Below are positions 31,731 to 40,557 of a stretch of DNA of 45,384 bases, one piece after another. Within the stretch, counting starts at the first letter, position 1. Each line of letters starts with the position of its first letter. Both the position numbers and the translations under genes were made by a program. The stretch spans positions 26,342 to 71,725 of the forward strand of contig CP070767.1 in assembly GCA_020345725.1 (NCBI GenBank), written 5' to 3'. Under the pieces are notes generated by a model. That model was not told where the DNA came from and made no database searches. It was given only the letters and a program-made list of their open reading frames with translations. This DNA comes from Methanobacteriota archaeon. Lineage in GTDB: Archaea > Thermoplasmatota > Thermoplasmata > RBG-16-68-12 > SOIM01.

Positions 31731-32942
31731 TCAAGCTTCCTTCTCAAAACCCCTAGAACATATCTCTTGGCAGACCTTGCATTCGCCCCCACAGGGTTCC
31801 ACGTGAACGTTTGCCTCATGGTCTGGCAATCGTCTGGAGATGCTGGAACTGATGTCGTGAACCAACTTGTGGGCATCCTCCACATTCATGTGCTTGTCTA
31901 TCAGAATGTGCATGTCGATTCTGCCCCCTCTGCCGTGAGGCTCCACCCTGATGTTGTGTGAGGACAAGACCTCCTTGTATCCCGAGATGACTTCCTCAAT
32001 CTGCCTCTCCAGTTCCTTCACATCCATGGCCTCTTGTTTGGGTTCGATATGCACGATGGACTCAACGTTCATCTTGTCCTTCATGGCAGTCTCGACCTCT
32101 GATGCGATGTCATGAGCTTCCCCGGCTGTTAGGGACTCCTTCACGGTCACGTGCAAAGACATAGTCTTGTATGTTCCATAGTCATGGACAAGGACATCAT
32201 GAGCATCCTCCACACCCTCCACTTCCGAAGCGACTTCCCGTACCGCTCTCAGTACATCCTCAGAAGGTGTTCTTCCCAGCAGCTCATCCCCGGTCTCTTT
32301 GATGAGCCTGAAACCGGTATACATCACAAAGACTGCCACAACGACACCAAGAACTGGATCGATTATTCTGAGTTGCGCGTCGAGCGTGGACAGGTAGATC
32401 CCCCCCGCGATTACCACTGAAATGATGGCATCGAATCTGTGGTTCCATCCATCTGCTCTCAGGGCCTTGCTGTCTATCTTGCTGGCAATAGCAAATGCGA
32501 ATCTGGCCATGGCCTCTTTCACCAAGGCGAAGACAAGAACAAGGATGGCAATGGTGAGGCTCCCGCGTATCATAGGGGCCATTAGACCTTGGGCTGAAGC
32601 CATCAAAACCGCAATGCCCATTGCCACTACTAGGGTCGCAACCACAATGGAGAGAATCCCCTCCGCTCTGGCATGACCAAATGGATGCTCTTTATCTGCT
32701 TCCTTCTTGGCAAGCCTGAATCCGAAGAGCAGCACGAGGGATATACCCAGGTCTGTCAGATGGTTCAGTGAGTCTCCGAACAAAGCTATGCTTGAGATCA
32801 GAAGTCCAATCACTAACTTAGCTGCGAAAAGGGAGGAGTTCCCGATCAGACCCACTGTGGATTCCAGATATCCATACTTGGCTCTCACTTCAGGATTTGA
32901 GGGGTCACCATAGTCCGGAATTAATGACACTGCTGCGTCCAA
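31731..32942 (-). CDS. CDF family cation efflux transporter with doubled C-terminal domain
   Basis: The 403-residue protein has six membrane helices in residues about 25-225. Metal-site residues are in helix II (FGDSLNHLTD) and helix V (WNHRFDAI). Instead of one cytoplasmic dimerisation domain it has two copies in series, about 240-300 (HDVLVHDYGTYKTMSLHVTV) and about 310-385 (HNIRVEPHGRGGRIDMHILI). It ends in a cysteine cluster (CGGECKVCQEIC). CDF proteins export zinc, iron, manganese or cobalt. TTG 32942 and GTG 32930 are possible starts. A CTTATATCCC box at 32953-32962 favours GTG 32930 as a leaderless start. Confidence 0.87.
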   Translation of the reverse strand: MDAAVSLIPDYGDPSNPEVRAKYGYLESTVGLIGNSSLFAAKLVIGLLISSIALFGDSLNHLTDLGISLVLLFGFRLAKKEADKEHPFGHARAEGILSIVVATLVVAMGIAVLMASAQGLMAPMIRGSLTIAILVLVFALVKEAMARFAFAIASKIDSKALRADGWNHRFDAIISVVIAGGIYLSTLDAQLRIIDPVLGVVVAVFVMYTGFRLIKETGDELLGRTPSEDVLRAVREVASEVEGVEDAHDVLVHDYGTYKTMSLHVTVKESLTAGEAHDIASEVETAMKDKMNVESIVHIEPKQEAMDVKELERQIEEVISGYKEVLSSHNIRVEPHGRGGRIDMHILIDKHMNVEDAHKLVHDISSSISRRLPDHEANVHVEPCGGECKVCQEICSRGFEKEA

Positions 32943-33017
32943 CAGCGGATTGGGATATAAGGATTATGTTGGCTGGCCAGGACATAACGTGTATCGCCAT
33001 TTACTGCTAGAAAGAGC

Positions 33018-33025
33018 AATATATC
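33018..33025 (+). promoter_or_regulatory. TATA box of the AlkD-like gene
   Basis: CAATATAT is centred about 24 bases before GTG 33045, implying a leaderless transcript that begins at the start codon. Confidence 0.5.
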
Positions 33026-33044
33026 CCCAACAGAATCTTCCTCC

Positions 33045-33767
33045 GTGCAGAAAGAGACCAGTGAGCTCGCAAAGACTGTGAAGAATAACAAGAACCTCAA
33101 GGACGCTCCTCATGTGAAGCGATACATAAAGACGGATTTGGAATGTCTAGGTGTTAGGAAACCCATTCTCCATTCTCTGGCGAAGGAGTTCTATGACAAA
33201 CATAAGAAGGATGGAAATCTGGACCATGTCCATAAGGTTGTTAAGGAGCTTTGGAGCGTTCCGATCTATGATGTGAAGACCTTGGCCATATCAATCCTCA
33301 GGAGATTCGACAGGATGGTTGATAGGTCAACTTTGAACATGGTTGAGACATGGTATGATGACATCGACAACTGGTCCCACTGCGACGGTCTGTCCGTGTA
33401 TGTGCTCGGTTCAATCGTTCTGAAGGACGAATCTGTGGTTCCTGAGATAATGAGCTGGACAAAATCCCATAACTTCTGGAAGAGGCGTGGCGCTCTGTTA
33501 TCCACAATGATAGGAAATAGAAAGGGCAAGGGTGATCCCTTCTGGACGTTCACAATGTTGAACGACCTTCTGGAGGACAAGGAATACTACGTGCGGAAAG
33601 CTTTCAGCTGGGTGCTGAGAGAGATGGGGAAAGGTTACCCCGATTTCGTTTATGAATATCTAATGTATAATAAGGCGAAGTTCAGCAAGAAGGACGTGGA
33701 AGAGTCCGTGAAGTACATTCCAGAGGATAAAGCCAAGATGGTCTTGGAATACGATCTCAATGGTTAG
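33045..33767 (+). CDS. alkD: DNA alkylation repair glycosylase, AlkD-like
   Basis: The 240-residue all-helical protein is built of HEAT-like repeats, as in AlkC/AlkD. It has GVRKPILHSLAKEFY (36-50) at the N-terminus, the central IDNWSHCDGLSVYVLG segment with the conserved aspartate in CDGL, and the WKRRGALLST repeat. AlkD removes bulky or cationic alkylated bases by trapping the damaged pair through its concave basic face. The TATA box places transcription at GTG 33045. The tldD gene begins 110 bases later. Length and motif order are normal. Confidence 0.88.
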   Translation: MQKETSELAKTVKNNKNLKDAPHVKRYIKTDLECLGVRKPILHSLAKEFYDKHKKDGNLDHVHKVVKELWSVPIYDVKTLAISILRRFDRMVDRSTLNMVETWYDDIDNWSHCDGLSVYVLGSIVLKDESVVPEIMSWTKSHNFWKRRGALLSTMIGNRKGKGDPFWTFTMLNDLLEDKEYYVRKAFSWVLREMGKGYPDFVYEYLMYNKAKFSKKDVEESVKYIPEDKAKMVLEYDLNG

Positions 33768-33877
33768 CTGTGTGACGCTTTCCAAACCCTTTTATCTTCG
33801 AATGGTCTGTACGTCATCAATCGGTGAAGCTCATCTGGTCCGGCTTCGCCATTCTGAGATATTGGGGCGAGATTCCT

Positions 33878-35263
33878 ATGATGGAGAGGCTTTCCAAATC
33901 AGTCGAGAAGGCGCTGGAGATGGGAGCGCACTTCGCGGACGCAAGATTAGAGAACAGGAAATTGTCAACCATCTTCGTTGTCAACGATGAGTTGCGGTCC
34001 TATCAGAACATGTCGGTGAGAGGGGTTGGGATAAGGGCTCTCGTAGGTGGTTCATGGGGTCTGAGTTCCACAACCCAATTGGACGCGGATTCGCTCCTGG
34101 AAGCGGCTGAGATGGCCGTTAGGATTGCGAAGCATAATGCGCAGAAAGTGGAGAAGGAAGTATCCCTGGACTCCGCAAGATCGTTGAAGAAGAGCCTCGG
34201 AGCAAGGGTGAAGAAGAATCCACTGGACGTTGATTCAGAATCAAAACTCTCTTTCGTAATGGACCTGACCAAAGCACAGAAAGTGGACGACAGGGTAGTC
34301 AACACGAACTCAAGATATGGAGAGAGAATCTACAACTTTCTCTTGGTTAACTCACTCGGCAGTGAACTGGAATGGGAGGAGATTAGGACCTTCGCGTTTG
34401 CTCACTCGGTCGCAGCAGAGGGCGATAAGAGGGAATTCTCCTACGATATCAAGGACGGTACCAAGGGCTTTGAGCTCATCGATGAGATCGATCCCAATGC
34501 GATGGGGGAGAAGGTCGGCAATGAATCAATTGAGCTTCTCGGTGCGAAAAGACCTCCAAACGGTATGATGACAGTCGTTGCAGATCCTGATATCTCCGGT
34601 CTGCTGGCTCATGAGGTCATGGGTCATGCTTCAGAAGCGGACGAGGTGGTGAAGGAGAGATCCTTCCTTACTCCAATGGTTGGAAAGAGAGTGGGGAGCG
34701 ATTTGATCTCAATGGTGGACGATGGAACATATCCTGGTGCAAATGGGATGATACCATTCGACAGTGAGGGTACCCCGTCTGCTCACACCTCGATAATCGA
34801 GAAAGGGGTGTACCGTGGATACATGCACAATCTGGAGACGGCAGCTGAGATGGGAGTGGAACCCACCGGAAATGGAAGGGCCGAGGATTTCTCTCGGAGA
34901 GTATGGGTGAGAATGACCAACACCTACTTCGAGAAGGGTCCTGACAGCTTGGATGAGATGATTGCAGAGACGAAGGAAGGCATACTGACCTCCAAAGCGA
35001 TGAGAGGCATGGAAGATCCTGTAGGTGGCGGTTTTGAAGCCGTGGCACTCAAAGGCTATATTATCAAGAATGGTGAGGTGACAGATCCAATTCCATCCTT
35101 CACACTGGCAGGAAGTGCACTTGACATACTGAACACCGTGGACATGGCCAGCAAGGAATTCGAACTGAGCGGTGGAACATGCGGAAAGGGGGATGAAGAT
35201 TGGGTTAACGTATCCTCCGGTGGGCCGTATATCCGCGCAAAGATTGTTGTGGGAGGTGCATAG
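33878..35263 (+). CDS. tldD: TldD-type metalloprotease subunit
   Basis: The 461-residue protein matches the U62 family, with an N-terminal domain and the metal-binding HEVMGH motif (HExxxH) near residue 244 in LLAHEVMGHASEAD. A C-terminal GGTCGKGDEDW...SSGGPYI stretch supplies the remaining ligand (Cys). TldD/TldE heterodimers cut unfolded or modified peptides. The frame is open to GTG 33824, but MMERLSKSVEKALEMGAHFADAR is the usual N-terminus, so I use ATG 33878. It is directly followed by tldE. Confidence 0.93.
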   Translation: MMERLSKSVEKALEMGAHFADARLENRKLSTIFVVNDELRSYQNMSVRGVGIRALVGGSWGLSSTTQLDADSLLEAAEMAVRIAKHNAQKVEKEVSLDSARSLKKSLGARVKKNPLDVDSESKLSFVMDLTKAQKVDDRVVNTNSRYGERIYNFLLVNSLGSELEWEEIRTFAFAHSVAAEGDKREFSYDIKDGTKGFELIDEIDPNAMGEKVGNESIELLGAKRPPNGMMTVVADPDISGLLAHEVMGHASEADEVVKERSFLTPMVGKRVGSDLISMVDDGTYPGANGMIPFDSEGTPSAHTSIIEKGVYRGYMHNLETAAEMGVEPTGNGRAEDFSRRVWVRMTNTYFEKGPDSLDEMIAETKEGILTSKAMRGMEDPVGGGFEAVALKGYIIKNGEVTDPIPSFTLAGSALDILNTVDMASKEFELSGGTCGKGDEDWVNVSSGGPYIRAKIVVGGA

Positions 35264-36655
35264 ATGATTGATTTGGGTTCTGTGAATGGGAGGGTTATCT
35301 CCAAGGCCAACAAGGAAGGGGTATCAGCCGTCGAGACCTTCTCGGTGAGCTGGCGCTCCAAGAGTGCATACATAGAAGATTCCATGCCTAACTTCGTAAT
35401 CGAGGATAAGCAATCTGGAATTGGAGTCAAGGTGGCGATTGGCAAGAAGGTGGGCTTTTCTTCATCATCTCTTGAAAAGGAAGAGGACGCTTTGGCCGCA
35501 CTGGATGCCGCGATTAAGATTGCCAGACTATCTCCAGATGATGCACATTTCGAATCATTTCCACCAATCAAGGAGGTCACTGGCTCTGTTGATGGAGTGT
35601 ATGATGGGAGCATACCAGAATCCTCGTCGGCAGATCTCATGGACAAGGCCATGATTGTTGTTGAGTCAGCGACTGCCACCAAGGACATGGAAGTGCCAAA
35701 GGGGATGATCAGGGCACAAGATTATGAGTTCAAGATATCAAATTCAACTGGATTGGAGAACGGACATAAGGGCACCATCCTCTTTCTGTCATTTTCCTCG
35801 AAGATCGCAGCAGGAGGCAATAGCGGTGAAGGTATCGAGAAGGCATACTCCACAGAACTGAAGGGGATAGATTTCGAATCAATCGGTGAGAAGATTTCCA
35901 GCCGTGCCGTGAATACACTTGACGCAATTCCTTTCAAGGGCAAGTTCGAGGCCCCTGCAATAATCGCCAACTCGGAGCTAGGTCAGATGCTTCTTTCTAG
36001 CTTGGGATATGCCATAAGTGGGGAGAATGTCAATAAGAAGAGGAGTCCCTGGATTGACAAGATAGGGAGCAAGATGTTTTCGGAAACCCTGAACATCATG
36101 GACGACCCTCTTCTCCCAGGAGGAATTCAATCCGCTCCCATTGATGACGAAGGCAGCCCTGCCGTGCGCAAGACCATTGTTGAGAAGGGAGTCCTGAAGC
36201 GATTCATCTACGACCACTACAACGCTCAGATCGCCCAGCAAGAGGGCGGGAACGGGTTCAGAAGAGGTGTGGGTACTATAGAGAAGAGCCACTTCATCCC
36301 TGCCTCATGCTCCGTCTCGAATCTCACGATTCCACCTGGAGACAAAGGGTTGGATGAAATGATTTCGGAATTGGACAAAGGAATTTTGGTGGAGAAGTTC
36401 GCCGCTCCAGAGGTCAATCAGTTCTCTGGTGCCTTCGGTCTTGAAGTTAGAAACGCCTCCATCATAGAAAAAGGCGAGATCAAGGAGTATGTGAAGTTCG
36501 CGCTGCTGTCTGGTAACCTCTTTGAAAGTCTGGGAAAGGTTCTGATGATTGGGAATGACAACGCGATCGGGGGACCCTGGATGATCACTAGTCCTGGGGC
36601 GGCATATTGTCCCTCGGTAACCTTCGAAGGGTTCCAGCTGGTCGGTCAAGAGTGA
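35264..36655 (+). CDS. tldE: TldE/PmbA-type inactive protease subunit
   Basis: The 463-residue partner of TldD lacks the HExxxH site, as expected for TldE/PmbA, and keeps the family fold (ENGHKGTILFLSFSSK, GFRRGVGTIEKSHFIPAS, FGLEVRNASIIEKGEIKEYV). ATG follows the tldD stop directly, and GGGAGGTG lies at the end of tldD, so translation is coupled. Family evidence comes from bacterial microcin B17 processing and from the heterodimer structure; the archaeal substrate is not known. Confidence 0.93.
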   Translation: MIDLGSVNGRVISKANKEGVSAVETFSVSWRSKSAYIEDSMPNFVIEDKQSGIGVKVAIGKKVGFSSSSLEKEEDALAALDAAIKIARLSPDDAHFESFPPIKEVTGSVDGVYDGSIPESSSADLMDKAMIVVESATATKDMEVPKGMIRAQDYEFKISNSTGLENGHKGTILFLSFSSKIAAGGNSGEGIEKAYSTELKGIDFESIGEKISSRAVNTLDAIPFKGKFEAPAIIANSELGQMLLSSLGYAISGENVNKKRSPWIDKIGSKMFSETLNIMDDPLLPGGIQSAPIDDEGSPAVRKTIVEKGVLKRFIYDHYNAQIAQQEGGNGFRRGVGTIEKSHFIPASCSVSNLTIPPGDKGLDEMISELDKGILVEKFAAPEVNQFSGAFGLEVRNASIIEKGEIKEYVKFALLSGNLFESLGKVLMIGNDNAIGGPWMITSPGAAYCPSVTFEGFQLVGQE

Positions 36656-36715
36656 TCCGGCCTTTCAACAATCATAAATATCCATTGGGGCATACGATTC
36701 GTGAGGAGGCAGTGA

Positions 36716-37066
36716 ATGGACGTGGCAAAACTCTATGAGGAGCTTGTGGACCTCAAGAAGAGGTTGAAGACAATCGAGGACATGAACGGTATCACTCATT
36801 TCTGCGATTTGAGGGACGAAGAGAAAGAGAGAACAATTCTTGACCACCTCACCAAGAATCCAGATGTGTCGGAGGTTGCTCTGTCCCAGGAGACAGGCAT
36901 CGACCCAGGTGATCTCAAATGCTATACTACTTCCCTTCTCTATCGCGACATGATTAGAGTCCTTGCTGTTGAATCGGAAGTCCGGGAAGGCTATGCGGTG
37001 ACGATAGTCCAGAGGCTTGGAATTACCCAGAAGGGCAAGGATTATCTCGCTGAAATCTCCATCTGA
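36716..37066 (+). CDS. Predicted winged-helix protein with N-terminal coiled coil
   Basis: The 116-residue protein starts with a heptad coiled coil (AKLYEELVDLKKRLKTIEDM). A winged-helix-like part follows: a helix (ERTILDHLTKNPDVSEVALS), a turn and recognition helix (IDPGDLKCYTTSLLYRDMIRVL), and a wing ending ITQKGKDYLAEI, the T-x-K-G-x-x-Y pattern of archaeal transcription regulators. GAGGAGG precedes ATG 36716, and a CATAAATATCC box at 36673-36683 is a likely promoter. It may regulate neighbours as a dimer. Targets unknown. Confidence 0.72.
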   Translation: MDVAKLYEELVDLKKRLKTIEDMNGITHFCDLRDEEKERTILDHLTKNPDVSEVALSQETGIDPGDLKCYTTSLLYRDMIRVLAVESEVREGYAVTIVQRLGITQKGKDYLAEISI

Positions 37067-37088
37067 ATCTATTCCAGAATCTCCCCAT

Positions 37089-37736
37089 CTACCTGCAAAA
37101 CCTTTCGAAGTACTCTCTTGTCATGATACTGGCAGTTCTTAGTTCTTCCATCTCGATTCCTGGTACTCCGCACGAAAGGACATAGATCTCCTTTGTATTG
37201 TTGGTGACCTTCGACCCGTCCGCATCCCTGTATGGGTAGATTGCAACCAGTTTATCCTCATCAGAGACTACTATCTCGCGTCCCTTCAGTACCATTGGCT
37301 CTTTCATACCTATTCCGAGGAACTTCTCGCCCTCCTCTGCCCATCTCATCATCAGAGCTCCTTCTAACATACCCTCGTCAAAAGCTCCGATTGCGATGTG
37401 GGTCTCAATGCTCACCAGATTGTAGGCATCCACTGCTGTGTTTATCTTGGGAATGGGCTTTCCCTGCAGAATCCTTCTTATGAGGGCTTCGCTCGCCGGT
37501 CTTATCTTGGTCGGATCAATCCCCAAGCGCCAGAAGAAATCTCTGTATTTCCTGATTGTCTCCACGTCCTTCAATGATTCGAGCTCATAGGTGTCCTCGA
37601 TCTTGGCAATCAGCTCCTTCTTGAACGCCTCCAGCTCGGGGTTCTCTCTCTTCACCGTCAGGTTTGGGATTGTTGTCTCATGAACGGCCAGCTCATCATA
37701 TTCCCTTGTCAGTGAAGGTTCTATGCTGATTCTCAT
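37089..37736 (-). CDS. B3/B4 domain protein (PheRS-beta-like tRNA/amino-acid-binding fold)
   Basis: The 215-residue protein matches the stand-alone B3/B4 family, which resembles the editing region of phenylalanyl-tRNA synthetase beta. Visible parts are FFWRLGIDPTKIRPASEALIRR (residues about 68-89), INTAVDAYNLVSIETHIAIG (98-117), and the C-terminal PYRDADGSKVTNN. Stand-alone B3/B4 proteins probably have a quality-control or hydrolase role, not shown experimentally in most cases. ATG 37736 is the first start in the frame. It converges with the winged-helix gene. Confidence 0.85.
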   Translation of the reverse strand: MRISIEPSLTREYDELAVHETTIPNLTVKRENPELEAFKKELIAKIEDTYELESLKDVETIRKYRDFFWRLGIDPTKIRPASEALIRRILQGKPIPKINTAVDAYNLVSIETHIAIGAFDEGMLEGALMMRWAEEGEKFLGIGMKEPMVLKGREIVVSDEDKLVAIYPYRDADGSKVTNNTKEIYVLSCGVPGIEMEELRTASIMTREYFERFCR

Positions 37737-37863
37737 CGTTTGGTGGATAAATCAAGAAATAATGATACTTTCGGGAGGACGGCACCAACCGATTCCGCTA
37801 TCCTTATCTTCCGCAGTGCTATTCAGGTTCGGTGCTTGCATCCCGAGAAGAAAATATGGGAGG

Positions 37864-37995
37864 ATGGTCAAACCCCTGATGCCAGTGGACCCCAAGAAGT
37901 GCAGATATTGCAAGCTCGGCTGGAACTGCCCCACCCACGGAGAGACGAGCAAGTCCGAAGATACCATTTTAGAGACGGTCAAGGACTCTCCATGA
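37864..37995 (+). CDS. 43-residue zinc-type peptide
   Basis: From ATG 37864 to a TGA at 37995 the frame encodes 43 residues. It has KKCRYCKLGWNCPTHGE, a C-x2-C-x5-C-x2-H metal-site pattern, in a short basic-then-acidic peptide. ATG 37879 is an alternative leaderless start, spaced about 25 bases from AAAATATG. The last 17 bases overlap the convergent yjbQ gene. It has no known family, but the compact Cys/His pattern makes it unlikely to be chance. Confidence 0.5.
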   Translation: MVKPLMPVDPKKCRYCKLGWNCPTHGETSKSEDTILETVKDSP

Positions 37996-38380
37996 CCTTC
38001 ATGTGAACCCTTCTGCTTCTCGGTCCGTCAAATTCACAGAAGAATATTCCTTGCCAGGTACCCAGGACTATGTCACCTCCTTCCACAAACAGGGAGAGGT
38101 TTGGTCCGAACATTACTGATTTGATGTGAGCCGCTGCATTACCTTCCATGTGGGCGTACCCATCCTCGAAGGGCACTATCTTGTTCGTTTCCATCACTAT
38201 GTCCCTCTTGACGCTCGGGTCAGCGTTCTCGTTGATGGCAATACCTGCTGTTGTGTGGGGTACAAAGAGAAGACACACCCCTTCCTTCACTCCTGACTTT
38301 CGGACAGCCTTCCGAACCTTGTCAGTCATGTCCACCAGCTCAACCCTGGATCCTGTCTTCACATCCAAAGTCGTCTTCAT
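37979..38380 (-). CDS. yjbQ: YjbQ/UPF0047 family protein
   Basis: The 133-residue protein has the full family signature: PHTTAGIAINENADP (residues 41-55), HMEGNAAAHIKS (77-88), and GTWQGIFFCEFDGPRSRR near the C-terminus. The conserved histidines form a metal site in a small trimeric beta-barrel. It can act as a secondary thiamine phosphate synthase in bacteria, but its main role is unknown. ATG 38380 opens the frame. Confidence 0.93.
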   Translation of the reverse strand: MKTTLDVKTGSRVELVDMTDKVRKAVRKSGVKEGVCLLFVPHTTAGIAINENADPSVKRDIVMETNKIVPFEDGYAHMEGNAAAHIKSVMFGPNLSLFVEGGDIVLGTWQGIFFCEFDGPRSRRVHMKVMESP

Positions 38381-38472
38381 ACAACCCCTCGAGGGTTAAT
38401 CCGAAGAGCATTAAATAACCTCTTTTGGATGCTTGTCCATATCTGCTATTGAATAGAACCATTCTCACTATC

Positions 38473-38480
38473 CTTTTATA
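38473..38480 (+). promoter_or_regulatory. TATA box of the MFS gene
   Basis: CTTTTATA is about 28 bases before ATG 38505. The spacing supports a leaderless start there and excludes TTG 38487. Confidence 0.55.
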
Positions 38481-38504
38481 TCGAAATTGTTTCAGTGGTT
38501 CTCA

Positions 38505-39797
38505 ATGGAGAAGCGCAAGTCCAAGACACCCGTCTCAGAAGAGGAAAGAAAGGCACATCGTCCTCTCTATGCCAATCAGACAGTGAGCAGTCTCAGCAAC
38601 GGGCTCGCGATGCCCTACATCCCCTTCTACGCCACCCGGCTAGGTGCAACATCAGCAGAGCTCGGCTGGCTCCAGGCATTCAGGAATCTCTTTCCAAACA
38701 TCATGCAGTTGCCCTGGGGGTCTCTCAGCGATCGCCTGAAGACAAGAATCCCTTTCCTCATCTTGGGAGGTTGGATATCTTCGATCATGTTCTTGTTCAT
38801 AGCTTTCTCAGTTTCACCCTCTCTGCTCATCCTCTTGGTCGCTGTCCAGTCATTTGCCATATCTATGATGATACCCACCTGGTCTGCTTTGTTGGGGGAA
38901 AAGGTCGGCAAGGGGCACAGAGGCTACGTCTTCTCAAGAATCGTGATGGTAAGTGTGGCGGCAGCTCTGGTTGGGAATCTGCTTACCGGTGTCATGGTAA
39001 TCAATGGTCCTCCTGACGCCACCTGGGTGTTCCAGTATCCTTTCATTGCTGCGATGATTCTGGGAATACTGGCAACGGTTTTCCTCTTCAGGATTCCAGC
39101 CAAGGAACCAACGAAGGAAGAGGAGGAGAAGGTCACCGAGGAAGAGGAATGGAAAAGGAAGAGAGATTTTCGCTATCTTGTCACCTTCCAGCTCTTCTAC
39201 ATGTTCTTCATGTCAATGCTGTGGCCACTGATGCCCAAAACGACGGTGGACATCATTGGGGCCGATAACCTGGAGATCGTGCTGTTGACAGTAGTGGGTT
39301 CTGTGAGCATCCTCGCTGTTCAAATGCAGATTGGGAGATTGCAGGACAGGGTGGGTCCAGGAGTTCTTATCAAACTCAGCAGATTCATGCTCGTGCCTGT
39401 ACCCCTTGTATACGCCTTCGCAACTGAAATGTGGCACCTGTATGTCCTAAACATTGTGGCTGGTGCTGGCATCGCAATAATCAACATATCTTTCACAACC
39501 TACCTGCTGGATGTTGCTCCCGCCTCCAAAACGGCCAGGTATTTCGCGATATTCAATGCTGGTATGGGGATTGTGACATTCGTGGGATCTGTGTCAGCAG
39601 GCTATTTGGCGGACCATTTCACAGTGATGTACGGCCTCTGGACAGGGCTCTTCATTGTGTATATGGTGTCGACCGTTGGCCGTCTCATTGGCTCTATATT
39701 CTTCCTGAAGCTCAAACCATCCAGGAGATACCCTGAAACCCTTCATGATGTTCTGCCTAGAATCTCCAGAATCCTGCATCTTGGCCGGGGACAATGA
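38505..39797 (+). CDS. MFS transporter
   Basis: The 430-residue membrane protein has twelve predicted helices. The loop between helices 2 and 3 (GSLSDRLKTRIPFLILGG) has the G-x-L-x-D-R-x-x-R-R-like MFS motif A. A highly charged cytoplasmic loop (KEPTKEEEEKVTEEEEWKRKRD) separates the two six-helix halves. The second half repeats motif A weakly (IGRLQDRVGPGVLI). The start is set by the TATA spacing. It is probably an exporter; the substrate cannot be read. The Ras-like GTPase gene starts 66 bases after it. Confidence 0.9.
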   Translation: MEKRKSKTPVSEEERKAHRPLYANQTVSSLSNGLAMPYIPFYATRLGATSAELGWLQAFRNLFPNIMQLPWGSLSDRLKTRIPFLILGGWISSIMFLFIAFSVSPSLLILLVAVQSFAISMMIPTWSALLGEKVGKGHRGYVFSRIVMVSVAAALVGNLLTGVMVINGPPDATWVFQYPFIAAMILGILATVFLFRIPAKEPTKEEEEKVTEEEEWKRKRDFRYLVTFQLFYMFFMSMLWPLMPKTTVDIIGADNLEIVLLTVVGSVSILAVQMQIGRLQDRVGPGVLIKLSRFMLVPVPLVYAFATEMWHLYVLNIVAGAGIAIINISFTTYLLDVAPASKTARYFAIFNAGMGIVTFVGSVSAGYLADHFTVMYGLWTGLFIVYMVSTVGRLIGSIFFLKLKPSRRYPETLHDVLPRISRILHLGRGQ

Positions 39798-39863
39798 GAT
39801 TGGCCAGATGTCAAGTTGGGACATTATCAATTTTGATACGGACAAGGAAACCATTAATGAGAT

Positions 39864-40466
39864 ATGGAACGACTGGAATGGACTGAGGAATGCGTGATGT
39901 CTCCCCTCCGTAAAGAGAAAATCAAGATGAAGGTCTGCATGGTTGGTGACAATTCTGTCGGTAAGACCAGTCTTGTGAGGAGGTTTGTGTTTGACAACTT
40001 CGAAGACAAGTACATCGCCACTCTTGGAGCGAAGGTGACCAAGAAGTTGTCAACTGTGAAATTCCCTGAGCTTGGAGTCGAATATGAAGTTGCTATGATA
40101 ATCTACGACATCATGGGTGCGAGGGAATTCCGAAGTCTTTTGAGGGAGGCCTATTTCTATGGTGCCCAGGGATTGATCGCAGTTTGCGATTTGACATCTG
40201 GTGAGACGTTCGATAGCCTGGAGGATTGGATTCAGAACGCCTACGGTGTGACTGGTAGAATTCCTCTGGAGCTCTTGGGAAACAAGGTCGATCTGGAGGG
40301 CGAACTGGTTGTATCCAAGAACGAAATGGACAAATTGGGGCGGAGCTACGGGTCTCCTCATAAGCTCACCAGCGCCAAGACGGGAAAGAACGTGGAGCTC
40401 GCATTTGAGGAAATAGCAGAGATGGCGGCAAAGAAGACTATCAAGTCCAAACTTCTAGAAACTTAG
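39864..40466 (+). CDS. Ras/Rab-like small GTPase
   Basis: The 200-residue protein has all the GTPase boxes: G1 GDNSVGKTS (28-36), a switch-I threonine in YIATLGAKV, G3 DIMGA (82-86), G4 NKVD (140-143) and G5 TSAK (169-172). The position after G3 Gly, normally the catalytic glutamine in Ras and Rab, is alanine. No lipid-attachment cysteine is at the C-terminus. Archaeal Ras-like GTPases are thought to be ancestral to eukaryotic ones, with unknown roles. ATG 39897 (preceded by GAGGA) and ATG 39930 are alternative starts; the longest is given. Confidence 0.85.
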   Translation: MERLEWTEECVMSPLRKEKIKMKVCMVGDNSVGKTSLVRRFVFDNFEDKYIATLGAKVTKKLSTVKFPELGVEYEVAMIIYDIMGAREFRSLLREAYFYGAQGLIAVCDLTSGETFDSLEDWIQNAYGVTGRIPLELLGNKVDLEGELVVSKNEMDKLGRSYGSPHKLTSAKTGKNVELAFEEIAEMAAKKTIKSKLLET

Positions 40467-40557
40467 CACCTCGTTCCACATCATCTGGTTCTTCTAACGG
40501 AAAGTATATTCTATTGTCAGCGGTCTTTCGGATAGACAATGGTCAGGGGGTGTTCCG

